From Eutreptiella sp. 'Long Island Sound 2002' (lineage: Eukaryota; Euglenozoa; Euglenophyceae; Eutreptiales; Eutreptiaceae): 64,000 nt of DNA. A program made the translations under genes and the position numbers. This document shows positions 32,010 to 41,126 of the stretch, one piece after another. The stretch spans positions 10,749,913 through 10,813,912 of the forward strand of contig OZ038380.1 of assembly GCA_964036045.1 (NCBI GenBank). The letters run 5' to 3'. A model generated the notes under the pieces. That model was not told the origin of the DNA, ran no database searches, and worked only from the letters and a program-made list of their open reading frames with translations. Each line of letters starts with the position of its first letter. Positions within the stretch are counted from its first letter, which is position 1.

Positions 32010-35000
32010 GTGTTTTGGGTACGTATCCGACTAGGGGGACGTGAATACCCGGGGGTACTGGATACTGGCGCCACAATATCTATAGTGGCCAAGAAAATTT
32101 TACCTTGTGGGAGCCTGAAGAACACCATGACCACCGCCGCTATACGCATGGGGGATGGACATGTGGTGCACAGCTGCGGGGACTGTGAAGTGGAGGTACC
32201 TATGGGCTCTGGAACTATCGCCCATCGGTTCTATGTGATGGACACTGAGGCCTTCGACTTTGTACTGGGTACTGACTTCTTCGTGCAGCACTCCCAGATA
32301 CAATCCCTGACGCTGCAAGCGCCCTACCTCCTGTACGTGGACCACGGCAGTGGCAGAGAGTCTGTGCCACTGGAGCAGTCGGAACATACCTCGAGTTACC
32401 TGAGACTATCGAAGGAGGATCCCTCGAACATGATGGCGGCCTCCAAAACTGAGGACTATCAACTATTGGGGGAAGCCCTAGACCAAGGTCTGAAGGAGTT
32501 GGGTTACTCTCGAGAAGACCTAGGTGTGGAGCTGTTCGCCAGCGACAAGCAGCATGTACTGGACCTATACTGCAGCAAGGGGAAGAACTGCAGCTACAAA
32601 TTTTACTGGCCCTCTTTCGGGATGGCCTACGGGAACCCCAGGTTCAGTGAACTGGGGAAGGTGCTGACCAAGGTGGCCTTGGAACGTTCCCGTATGGTCC
32701 TGTGTTCCCCTGATTGGGGAGCCCATGGGGGCAACGAGTACTGGCGAACCCTCCTTGACAAGCTGACTATCAGCTCTGTGCGGTTACCTGATGAGGCCAT
32801 CTACGTGCCTCTGGGACGCAAGACGCCCATTGGGAAGCCCGGATGGGGGAGTATGCTAAGCGTGGTGGACGGAGGTCTTATCTCCATTCCCTGGGAGGAC
32901 CTGGACCCGACTCTGGTCCAGGCTATACAACGTGAAAGCGATGGACTCGCCTTGGGTGACTTGAAGGATCGCCTACGACCTCAAGATGCTGTTGAAACTA
33001 CACCCGGAGGAGATGAGTACGTCGTGACTGACACCAACGCCCCCAACTCTCCCTGCCATGTACCTGTTCCTGATGGAGTCTCTGAGTGTGGACTATCTGA
33101 GCTACCTAGCTCTATCCACTCAGATGACGAAACTGAGCACGACGCCTTCTTCGTGCAGACCGCGGAGGAGGAAGTGGAGAACGCCGAGTACGCCGCCCCA
33201 CTAAAGCCCCTACTCTCCATGAGGGTGGAAGACCCCGTGGATGAAGAGCTGGACCCTCGATCCAGGCTCAGGGAGTATGTGGATTCCAAGAGGAAGTCGG
33301 TGGCGAAAATGCTATGCTACGCGAAGCCTACCCGCAGCTCATGGCCACTGAAGCAAGGACGTATGGGAGACCTATCCCAACTGAAGGAGGACCTCGAACA
33401 GAAGATCACCACCTGGCAAAGGGAGGTAGATCTCAAGCTCATGAAAAGCGTATGGGGTGCCCATGTGAGGACCCCAGAGGAGGACGACCTCTCGGAGGAA
33501 TGTGTATGTGAACCCCCTCGAGCGTGCCTATGTTGCCATCGTCCATCGGAGATGGTTGAGCAAGACCTTCTGTATGCCTACCAAGGGCTGAAGGACACTA
33601 CCACGGGCGAAGAGTCGGTGGAGGACCACCTCCCGACGTCTATTCAGGGGGCAAGCAACTTACACTCCGACGAGGACTTGGAGGACAAGATCAAGATATT
33701 GGACCCGCGGGTACAGGAGCTGATAAGGGCCTATCTGGAGGTGTTCGGAGAACTACCCCCTCCAGCCTCATGTGACAAGCTGGTACAGATGGACCTCAAG
33801 CTGAAGCCCGAGTTCGTGGGTCACAAGATACGGAGGACACCCTATCCAGCTCCTAAAGAGCAGGCCGACGAGATTGAGCGACAGATACAGGAGTGTATCG
33901 ACGCTGGCCTAGTCCTGGAGTACAAGGACGGGGACTACCCCCTACACTGCAGCCCCTGTTTCCTGGTGGCTAAACCTGGGTCTACAGCCAAACGGCTGGT
34001 AGTGGACTATGGAGAGCTGAACAAGAAGACGCTGAACCACTCAGGGTCCATTCCCAATATGGAGTCTACCCTGGAGAAGATTGCCTCCTGTCGCTACAAG
34101 ACCAAGATGGACAAGCGAAGTGGATTCTGGCAAGTGGACCTGACGCCCAACGCGCAGGAACTACTGGCCTTCATCACCCCTCAGGGGAGGGTATTCAAGT
34201 GGAAGGTCATGCCATTCGGCGTGGCTAACGCACCCGCTCTGTTCCAAGAGCTGATGAACAAGATCTTGTCCATCCTACGAAGGAGACTTAAGGTGCAGGA
34301 GCTCATATCCCGTGGTGCCCAGATGGAGGCTCATATCGACGATGTATGCCTCGGTACCAACACCCAGGAGGATCACCTAATCCTTTTGGGTGAGTTCTTT
34401 GCGGTCTGCCAGGAGAACCACACTCCACTCAAGCTGGAGAAGTGTGAGTTCATGCAGGAGACCATGCAGTACTTGGGGTTTGACGTTGGCTATGGGTGGT
34501 GGACCCCAGCGGCCTCTAAGGCCAAACCCCTGATGGATGCCAAGGTACGACACGAAGACCCCAAGAAAGGACTTCATGATGTACGCAGTTTCATTGGGGC
34601 GTGCAACTTCTATCGCCGCCACATCAAGAACTTCACCTATACCAGCGCCGTTCTGACGGACTTGATCAAGAAGAGTACTACTTGGCGCTTGGGCCCACAA
34701 GAGCAACAAGCGTTTGACGAGCTCAAAGACAAGGTAGCCAACGCTAAGTGCTTGGGCGTGCCTAGAGCACAAGGGGAGATTATCCTGGTGACCGACGCCA
34801 GCAATGTGGGCGGTGGTGGAACGTTGTTCCAATGGCAAGCACTAGAGAAGGAGGAGTTCGACTCGGCCATTTCCCAATGGGGGACGGAAGGTCTCAAGCG
34901 AGATGGAACCCTCAAGCACAGCTACCCTGACGACAAGTGGGTCCTAGTACCTCTGGGCCACTGGAACTGGAAGTGGAACCAGGCCAGGGGGAACTACTCC

Positions 35001-36908
35001 ACCTATGAGCAGGAATTGCTCGCGGGTATGCTGGTGCTATCCTCTCAAGCACGACTGTTGGGGAGTAACCCTGTGGTCTGGCTATGCGACCAAGAACCGG
35101 TCCGCAGTTTCCAGAAGGGTCCCCCACCTGAGAAGGCCAAGCTACGTCGCTGGTGGACCTACCTCAGTCAACTACGGCTGACGGTACACCATATCCAGGG
35201 AGTGAAGAACGAGTGCGCCGACTACATCAGCCGCAACAACTTCGACGCCCTGATTGGTGCCCGGTCTGAAGCGCTGGCTAAGGAGGCGTTCAGCCGTATG
35301 GACGTACACCTGGACCTGAACATGACCATGATACGCCCCCTGGATGGACTCCAACAATCGGAGTACCTACAGGAGTTTGGGGATATCTACCGGCGCCTGG
35401 AGAAACGCCTTGAACCCCTCCTGGTCAACCAAGACCAGTGGAAGCGGGACAAGAGCTACCTCTGGCACGAGGACCGCATCGTGGTGCCTAGTGACCGAGT
35501 CCCAGCGCTGCTGAAGTGGACCCATGAGTCCAGTGGTCATGTGGGTGCTGACCGTACCCTGAGGCTGTTCAAGCAGTGGTTCCACACTACGTGGACTGAC
35601 GACCAACTGCGGAAGACGCTCCAGCCTATCGTGGACAAGTGCCCGTGCAGGTCCTGTAAACCAGGGGATATCAGGGACAGAGTTCTCTACTCGACCCTGC
35701 CCATCCCACACTGTGCCAACAGTGTTCTATACGTGGACTACACGGAGATGCCGAACTTCGGGGGCTATGACTTCGCCCTCGTGGTAACCTGTGGGTTGAC
35801 CAGGTTTACCAGGGTTTTCCCATGTACCAAGCACATTACTGGAGAGGAGACTATCAAGATACTCCTGGAGGAGTGGTTTTGTGTCTATGGGGCGCCCAAG
35901 GAGATCAACTCCGATGAGGACGTACGAGTACGCTCAGATACTGGCTGGTACAAGAGGGTCCTGAGATCCCTCAATGTCCAGGTGTCTACGGGGATTCCCT
36001 ACTCTCACACGAGCAACCCCCTATGTGAGCGACAGATTCGTGTCCTGAAGGAGAACGTCAGGATATGGTGCAAAACTGAACGCACCGGAGACTGGGTGAG
36101 ACTACTCCCCGTCATATCCTTGATGATGAACTCCCAAGAGAGTTCAGCTACTGGCTACTCGCCACATGAGCTATTCATGGGGCGCCCGGCGTGGTTCCTA
36201 CATGCCCCCTATCCAGAGGACACCCATTCTTCTGTGGGTGAATGGGTCCAAGAGCAACAAGCGAAGGTGGACAAGGCCAAGGCTATGCTCCAGAGAGTGA
36301 GGGAGCGTCAGTGGAATAAGAAGAACAAGCACCGTGTACCGGCCACCTACCAAGAGGGGGACTGGGTGCTGGTGCACCACAGTCGACTACCCGCTTGGCC
36401 ACGCTCTACCAGCGATGACCCATACTTCGGGCCGTACAAGATCCTATCTGTGGATGGACACCGTATCACCGTGCGGTGTTCTCCCCGTCTAGGGGGGACC
36501 CTGGTGTGCGCTGCTCAACACCTGAAGCGCTACCATGATCCTGAAGACCTCTGTGGGGAGGAGTGGGAACTGAACGACGAGGAAATCGCCGCTCTGGACC
36601 TACAAGGGGCTGCCAGCCCTATGGAAGTTGAAGGTGAACTCCCCGACATGAACGCCGAGGAGATGGCTAAGGAGGGCTTCTACCTGGTGAAGTCTGTCCT
36701 ACGCCACCGCTATCGCCAGGGTTGGCGCTTCCTCACCCTCTGGGAAGGGTTTGGAGTCGAAGAGGCCACCTGGGAGCCCTTCTCTGCATTTGTTCTACCT
36801 GAGGGACGCCTAAACTCAGTTCTGGTTGACTACTTGTCCCAGAACAACCTTGGTGAGTTGCTGAGGCTCGCTGAGACGCTTGCCTCCAAGACTAAAGCTA
36901 GGGACTGA
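32010..36908 (+). CDS. Gypsy-1a pol: protease, Dam-like domain, RT, RNase H, integrase, chromodomain
   Basis: This intact 1632-codon ORF may be expressed by readthrough of the gag stop, since its frame is open from 31980. Domains in order: aspartic protease with LDTGAT (Asp18); a Dam-methyltransferase-like region (about 172-265) with ELFAS, YGNPRF in place of NPP(Y/F), and MVLCSPDW; reverse transcriptase (about 590-830) with VVDYGELNKKT and catalytic HIDDV at 774; RNase H (about 926-1075) with VTDASNVG; an HHCC zinc finger (about 1170-1217); integrase with the DDE triad in YVDYTE (~1240), NSDEDV (~1300) and LCERQ (~1338); and a C-terminal chromodomain with LWEGFGVEEATWEP. It is therefore a chromovirus-type Ty3/gypsy element. 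Confidence 0.93.
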   Translation: MFWVRIRLGGREYPGVLDTGATISIVAKKILPCGSLKNTMTTAAIRMGDGHVVHSCGDCEVEVPMGSGTIAHRFYVMDTEAFDFVLGTDFFVQHSQIQSLTLQAPYLLYVDHGSGRESVPLEQSEHTSSYLRLSKEDPSNMMAASKTEDYQLLGEALDQGLKELGYSREDLGVELFASDKQHVLDLYCSKGKNCSYKFYWPSFGMAYGNPRFSELGKVLTKVALERSRMVLCSPDWGAHGGNEYWRTLLDKLTISSVRLPDEAIYVPLGRKTPIGKPGWGSMLSVVDGGLISIPWEDLDPTLVQAIQRESDGLALGDLKDRLRPQDAVETTPGGDEYVVTDTNAPNSPCHVPVPDGVSECGLSELPSSIHSDDETEHDAFFVQTAEEEVENAEYAAPLKPLLSMRVEDPVDEELDPRSRLREYVDSKRKSVAKMLCYAKPTRSSWPLKQGRMGDLSQLKEDLEQKITTWQREVDLKLMKSVWGAHVRTPEEDDLSEECVCEPPRACLCCHRPSEMVEQDLLYAYQGLKDTTTGEESVEDHLPTSIQGASNLHSDEDLEDKIKILDPRVQELIRAYLEVFGELPPPASCDKLVQMDLKLKPEFVGHKIRRTPYPAPKEQADEIERQIQECIDAGLVLEYKDGDYPLHCSPCFLVAKPGSTAKRLVVDYGELNKKTLNHSGSIPNMESTLEKIASCRYKTKMDKRSGFWQVDLTPNAQELLAFITPQGRVFKWKVMPFGVANAPALFQELMNKILSILRRRLKVQELISRGAQMEAHIDDVCLGTNTQEDHLILLGEFFAVCQENHTPLKLEKCEFMQETMQYLGFDVGYGWWTPAASKAKPLMDAKVRHEDPKKGLHDVRSFIGACNFYRRHIKNFTYTSAVLTDLIKKSTTWRLGPQEQQAFDELKDKVANAKCLGVPRAQGEIILVTDASNVGGGGTLFQWQALEKEEFDSAISQWGTEGLKRDGTLKHSYPDDKWVLVPLGHWNWKWNQARGNYSTYEQELLAGMLVLSSQARLLGSNPVVWLCDQEPVRSFQKGPPPEKAKLRRWWTYLSQLRLTVHHIQGVKNECADYISRNNFDALIGARSEALAKEAFSRMDVHLDLNMTMIRPLDGLQQSEYLQEFGDIYRRLEKRLEPLLVNQDQWKRDKSYLWHEDRIVVPSDRVPALLKWTHESSGHVGADRTLRLFKQWFHTTWTDDQLRKTLQPIVDKCPCRSCKPGDIRDRVLYSTLPIPHCANSVLYVDYTEMPNFGGYDFALVVTCGLTRFTRVFPCTKHITGEETIKILLEEWFCVYGAPKEINSDEDVRVRSDTGWYKRVLRSLNVQVSTGIPYSHTSNPLCERQIRVLKENVRIWCKTERTGDWVRLLPVISLMMNSQESSATGYSPHELFMGRPAWFLHAPYPEDTHSSVGEWVQEQQAKVDKAKAMLQRVRERQWNKKNKHRVPATYQEGDWVLVHHSRLPAWPRSTSDDPYFGPYKILSVDGHRITVRCSPRLGGTLVCAAQHLKRYHDPEDLCGEEWELNDEEIAALDLQGAASPMEVEGELPDMNAEEMAKEGFYLVKSVLRHRYRQGWRFLTLWEGFGVEEATWEPFSAFVLPEGRLNSVLVDYLSQNNLGELLRLAETLASKTKARD

Positions 36909-37686
36909 ACCTTACCCTTACCTGCCAAAGCGTATGTGTGAGTGTGCTAGTCCTAAGGTCTTGAGAGCAAGCCGCAGAAGTGGTGTCCTAATTATACCCA
37001 AGTCTGCGCCCTTGCTAAACCTGGAGGGTTGGCTTATTGATGCCACGGGGTACGCCCCGGGTCTCCCCTCCCCTATGCGCCCAATTTCTGTGCTGGCGCA
37101 AAACCTTGGGGTAATACCCAGCGTGCTAATCCAGGTATTGTTTTCCCTACCTATCTGTCTACTACAGGGAGGGGTGGCCAAAAGCTATGAAGGCATGCAA
37201 AACGCCTGTTTGCTATGTGGCCAAAACACTGACCTAACCACTGCCACAGCCCACCAACTCCGCTAAAATTGCAGGAAAAGGGTGGGACAGTGACACACCC
37301 CCTACAGGTCCTACACACCCTACAGTGGCACCATCCTGGTGGGCGAGCACTGGGCAACTGGCTCTAGCCCCCACTCAGGACTACCACTCCTACACGCACA
37401 CTCTACTGGGCGTTGCGAAGAGGAAGGTCTCATGGGTCCTAACGACCCACCTGTGAAATGGCAAGAGAACACAGCGCTACTAAGCAACTGTGGCCTGACA
37501 GGGGACGCCACAACGCGTTTCCCCTGTTAGGGCTTGGAGGGAAGGAGTGCTCTCGCGTGCAAGGCGCAGATGTCGATGAAGTCGGACTCCCTGCTCTGCC
37601 ACAGGCGGAGCGGAGTTACTTGTTTGTGTGATCTGCGCCCTTGTTTAGCAGGGCATAAAAAAATGCTGCTGCACCAATCACCCTAC
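36909..37686 (+). other. Gypsy-1a 3' noncoding region, part 1
   Basis: This sequence follows pol in all three Gypsy-1 copies in the window. It resumes at 48466 after the nested Gypsy-2a, for about 2.3 kb in all before the PPT. It includes the start of an 80-codon ORF seen whole at 52381-52623. I recognise no protein domain. Confidence 0.7.
37682..37686. repeat. Gypsy-2a target-site duplication (left)
   Basis: CCTAC, repeated at 48466-48470. The uninterrupted site exists at 52529-52533 in the second copy of the same noncoding region. Confidence 0.93.
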
Positions 37687-38219
37687 TGTAAGTGCGGCTA
37701 ACCCCCATCTGCTCAGATTTTAGCAGATCTGCCCCAGATTGACTACATTTTGGTCATTTTCTCTGCTTCGGCGGAATCGCCGCCTCGCAGCTCAGTCTCA
37801 GGATCAGACCTATATATTTCTGATATGCCGGATCTGATTCCGCGGTCCATTCTCCGTAAATCCGCCGCGTTCCGATCATTTAGCTGGAATCGCCATTTGC
37901 CGCTGACGCGCGCTCGCGGGACAGATCGGCCAAATATTTTTCACAATTGGATTTATTTAAATCTTTTCAGACAGATATGGACACTCAGATGTGCATAGTA
38001 AAATCCGCATCAATTTTCTTCATAGACTGGGATTTTCTGCCGGATAACACTCAACATGGATCTTGCTTCAGTTGTTGCTGCTCTTGCCTCCGTTGGTGTC
38101 CGAGTCTCGGATTCTACCCCCAACAGCAGCGTTCAGGTCGACTCCTCGCGTGCCTGCCCCACTGGTCTTGCCAGCCCCGAGCCCTCCGGCACCATCAACG
38201 ACCCAGGGCAGCTCTTTCA
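37687..38219 (+). repeat. Gypsy-2a 5' LTR
   Basis: 533 bases from TGTAAGTGCGG to CTCTTTCA. It contains a TATA box and, from 38056, the start of the gag reading frame. Confidence 0.95.
37810..37819 (+). promoter_or_regulatory. TATA box of the Gypsy-2a LTR
   Basis: CTATATATTT about 245 bases upstream of the gag ATG, conserved in every Gypsy-2 LTR here. Transcription starting about 30 bases downstream would place the gag start inside R-U5. Confidence 0.5.
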
Positions 38220-41091
38220 TGGTAGCAGAGGCTACCTGAATGTTGTTCCTTTGGTGTCCCAACCACAGCTAGCTCCCCAGTACGGCCCCGTAGACCCCGC
38301 CGCTTCCGGAGAAGTAACGATTACGTTGCCCTGGTGCTGTGCGAACGAGGCCTTGAGAGGAATGCCTTGCGCAAGCCCAAGCTGCCCAAGAAGGGCGCAA
38401 ATCAGCAGCTGTGGAGGCCCAGATTACCATTATGATCCCAGTCGAAATTGGCCATCAAGCAGCTGGAATCTGCCAGCCTACGCCGATGGCAACGCTCCGG
38501 TGGAGCTTACGGAGCTGGCAGGTACCAATACTCCTTACCAATGTCCACATTTTGAGACCATCGACGCCGATCTGAACGACATTGAGATGGGTGGTCCAGG
38601 TGAGGTACCTAGCTATAATCGACCAGCCTCTTGGGCACAATGGGACGACCATTTGTCTTCAGAAGTGACCCGTAACCTTGAGGCGCTTGAGGCCCTTTGT
38701 CTATTAGCCACGTCTAAGCTGATAGGACAAGAAAGAATCGCCTCTGATTTTTTAATGGAATATTTTTTCCTTCTTCAAGAAGAAATTAATACCAGGATGT
38801 GGTGGCGTTCTCAAGAAGATGACTCTTTTGCCATTTTTTTGCAGATCTGGAAGGCAAGTCCCTTTCCGAAGGAGAAGACCAAGGCACCTGTTGCCGGGCC
38901 CTCCGCCCCTCATCCCCCTGTTTCCATCCGCGACAATCTAGCCGCCGCGGTTGAGGAAGGAATTTTAGAGGCAGCCAGGCAGGCAAGCCTGGAAATTAGG
39001 GCTGAAGGAGCTCCCCAAGTGGACTCCTGGCTGCGAACCACTGAGATTAGCGGTCCGACAGCCTGCTCAGGCCCTTCAGGACACGGTATGTACTGTCCTG
39101 CCGACTGCTCCTGCAGATTACAGCGAGATACTGAGCTCCAATTGCTCAAAGATCAAATGCAACTCATCATTCAAACGCTGGGAATTAAAGATCTTTTCAA
39201 GACGCACATGCGGTCTGAGGGCGCATCATCGGTGGAACAAGCAACAGAACCGTCGGAGGAGTCGACAGAAATTTTTTCAATTGCTCCTTCGGTGGACTCC
39301 AAGATCACCGATGCAAGGATCAGCAGGACCAAGCTAAAGGAAAGGGTTACAATCTCTCGATCTCAGAGTAGGACGGCGAAGGCTAGGACTGAGGCTCAGA
39401 ATGCCAAGCGAACTGCCTCCCGTACTGCCCCTCCTGCTGCTGATTCCAATGCATTAGCCCAGCTGTTGCTCGCCCAGACCCTCGCCGGAGCTGGTGTGGC
39501 GAATGATGCCGCCAAGGTGTCTGCCATTACGGCCGGTGTTGGGCTGGATTCGCTTCTTAATCCCACTTCATTGCAACTTCGTCAGGTTGCCAAGCAACCG
39601 AAGTATAATGGAAACCCCAGACGTTGGCCTCAGTTCCAACGGGAATTTAAACTGTGGGTTAAGACTCAAAAACTCCAAGATGATCAGTTCCTGATGGCCC
39701 TCTTGGACTGCCTTGAGGGAGCGCCGGCCAACACTTGGCTCAGGACCTGGAGTGATCGTGAGGATTCAAGTTCCCCCCTTACCTTTGATGAGGTGTGGGA
39801 ACAGTTGGAGGTACGTGGATCCCGGCTGCCAGAGGACCATTACCACCAAATGTTGAAGAATTTTCCTTCATTCTCGCGATTAATCTTGCACGAAGTGCAA
39901 GACAAGAGACAGCGTTTCTGGAATTTAGTGGAAGAATCCGAACATTCAGGCGAAAAATTTTCTAGTGCCGAGCTGAAAAATCTGATTTTTGACAAGATCC
40001 CCTCAGAAACTGCCGCCACCCTTCGGAACAAACAGTCCGAAGAAAAGGTCAAGACCTGGTGGGCGGAGGTCGAAGGCTTCGATGCCTCGGCCAACAGGTT
40101 TACCGTCAGGGAGGCACTTCAAAAGTGCTCCCCCACGTCGTTTTCCAAGGTGAAATTCACTGAAAACACGTGGAAAATCAAGTTTAATGAACACGAGGAT
40201 CGGGACTTGTTTGTCCAAGTCCTCAACAGGGGAGTAAGTTTCCATGGCCATCGCCTGAAGGCCAAGAACTGGGTGTTTTCGTTCACCCCAATGGAACTCT
40301 GGGAAGAGGTTGAGCGGCTCGCTGACGCCGCCAATCAGAATTTCCATGAGGGTCTTGGGGGAAACAAGAATACCCAGCAAAACACCCAAAATGGGGCCCA
40401 AAAGGGCAACAAAAAGGTGAATGACACCCGGAATGTTCAGGATCACTGTAGCATCTGCCTTCTTTTAGGTTCTACGAACCGAGCTAAGACGCATTCTACT
40501 GGTAATCACCGATGGTCTCCTTACGATCACAAGGTGATTGGTGAAAATATCAGTAATCCGCAGAATTCAGACAGGAATGACAGACAGGTGCATGGTGGAA
40601 AGGCTGGAAAAGGGAATCCGACCCCCTCCGGTGGAAACAAAAATACTGGAGGCCCTGGCGGGTCCCAAGGCAAAGGAAATCGGACTCCATCCGGCTCCGG
40701 TGGGCAGCCGAGCGGCCAGACAAATCCCAATAGCAACGCCGGAGGCGGAAATCGAAATCCAGGCCAAACCCCTCAATCCGGTACAAACAAGGGAAATGCT
40801 CCAGGATTCGAGGGTAAAGGTAAGGGAAATCCTTCTGGGACCCCTTTCTCTGGTAAGGGCAGAGGGCGTGGCGACGGTGGAGGTCCATCATCCGGCGGCC
40901 GTGGCCGTGGACGTGGAAAGGGCAACCATCGTGTGGATCAGGTCTCAGGTGCAGATCAGGTGTCCGATGCGGATCGAGATTATGTTGAAAATGCCTTGAA
41001 TCCAGCAGATGATCCGTTCCAAGATGAGTGGGTCGACGAATCAGGGTGTGTTCACAATGTTAACGCACTCACTGGAGGTCAGAACGCCTAG
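38056..41091 (+). CDS. Gypsy-2a gag, starting inside the LTR
   Basis: This 1011-codon gag precursor has its first 55 codons inside the 5' LTR and its frame passes straight through the primer binding site (38220), which encodes part of HGSRGYL. The retrotransposon gag domain lies at about 510-620 (YNGNPRRWPQFQREFKLW..). A possible zinc site, CSIC-x11-H-x4-H, follows at about 798, then a Gly/Asn-rich and RGRG-rich tail that may bind nucleic acid. Two further copies in the window (60204, 63096) keep the same start and the same open frame across the primer site. The frame ends at TAG 41089-41091 and is open again immediately after. Confidence 0.9.
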   Translation: MDLASVVAALASVGVRVSDSTPNSSVQVDSSRACPTGLASPEPSGTINDPGQLFHGSRGYLNVVPLVSQPQLAPQYGPVDPAASGEVTITLPWCCANEALRGMPCASPSCPRRAQISSCGGPDYHYDPSRNWPSSSWNLPAYADGNAPVELTELAGTNTPYQCPHFETIDADLNDIEMGGPGEVPSYNRPASWAQWDDHLSSEVTRNLEALEALCLLATSKLIGQERIASDFLMEYFFLLQEEINTRMWWRSQEDDSFAIFLQIWKASPFPKEKTKAPVAGPSAPHPPVSIRDNLAAAVEEGILEAARQASLEIRAEGAPQVDSWLRTTEISGPTACSGPSGHGMYCPADCSCRLQRDTELQLLKDQMQLIIQTLGIKDLFKTHMRSEGASSVEQATEPSEESTEIFSIAPSVDSKITDARISRTKLKERVTISRSQSRTAKARTEAQNAKRTASRTAPPAADSNALAQLLLAQTLAGAGVANDAAKVSAITAGVGLDSLLNPTSLQLRQVAKQPKYNGNPRRWPQFQREFKLWVKTQKLQDDQFLMALLDCLEGAPANTWLRTWSDREDSSSPLTFDEVWEQLEVRGSRLPEDHYHQMLKNFPSFSRLILHEVQDKRQRFWNLVEESEHSGEKFSSAELKNLIFDKIPSETAATLRNKQSEEKVKTWWAEVEGFDASANRFTVREALQKCSPTSFSKVKFTENTWKIKFNEHEDRDLFVQVLNRGVSFHGHRLKAKNWVFSFTPMELWEEVERLADAANQNFHEGLGGNKNTQQNTQNGAQKGNKKVNDTRNVQDHCSICLLLGSTNRAKTHSTGNHRWSPYDHKVIGENISNPQNSDRNDRQVHGGKAGKGNPTPSGGNKNTGGPGGSQGKGNRTPSGSGGQPSGQTNPNSNAGGGNRNPGQTPQSGTNKGNAPGFEGKGKGNPSGTPFSGKGRGRGDGGGPSSGGRGRGRGKGNHRVDQVSGADQVSDADRDYVENALNPADDPFQDEWVDESGCVHNVNALTGGQNA
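38220..38232 (+). promoter_or_regulatory. Gypsy-2a primer binding site
   Basis: TGGTAGCAGAGGC directly follows the LTR. Twelve bases are complementary to the 3' end of eukaryotic initiator tRNA-Met. It lies within the gag coding sequence. Confidence 0.85.
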
Positions 41092-41126
41092 GGGAGCCAC
41101 GAAAATCGCCCCTCCCCAGGCGATTT
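41089..41126 (+). promoter_or_regulatory. Candidate readthrough signal between Gypsy-2a gag and pol
   Basis: TAG GGG is followed, after an 11-base spacer, by a perfect 8-bp stem (41103-41110 AAATCGCC with 41119-41126 GGCGATTT) and an 8-base loop. The frame is open on both sides. Gammaretroviruses use a similar stop-plus-structure arrangement. Confidence 0.55.
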
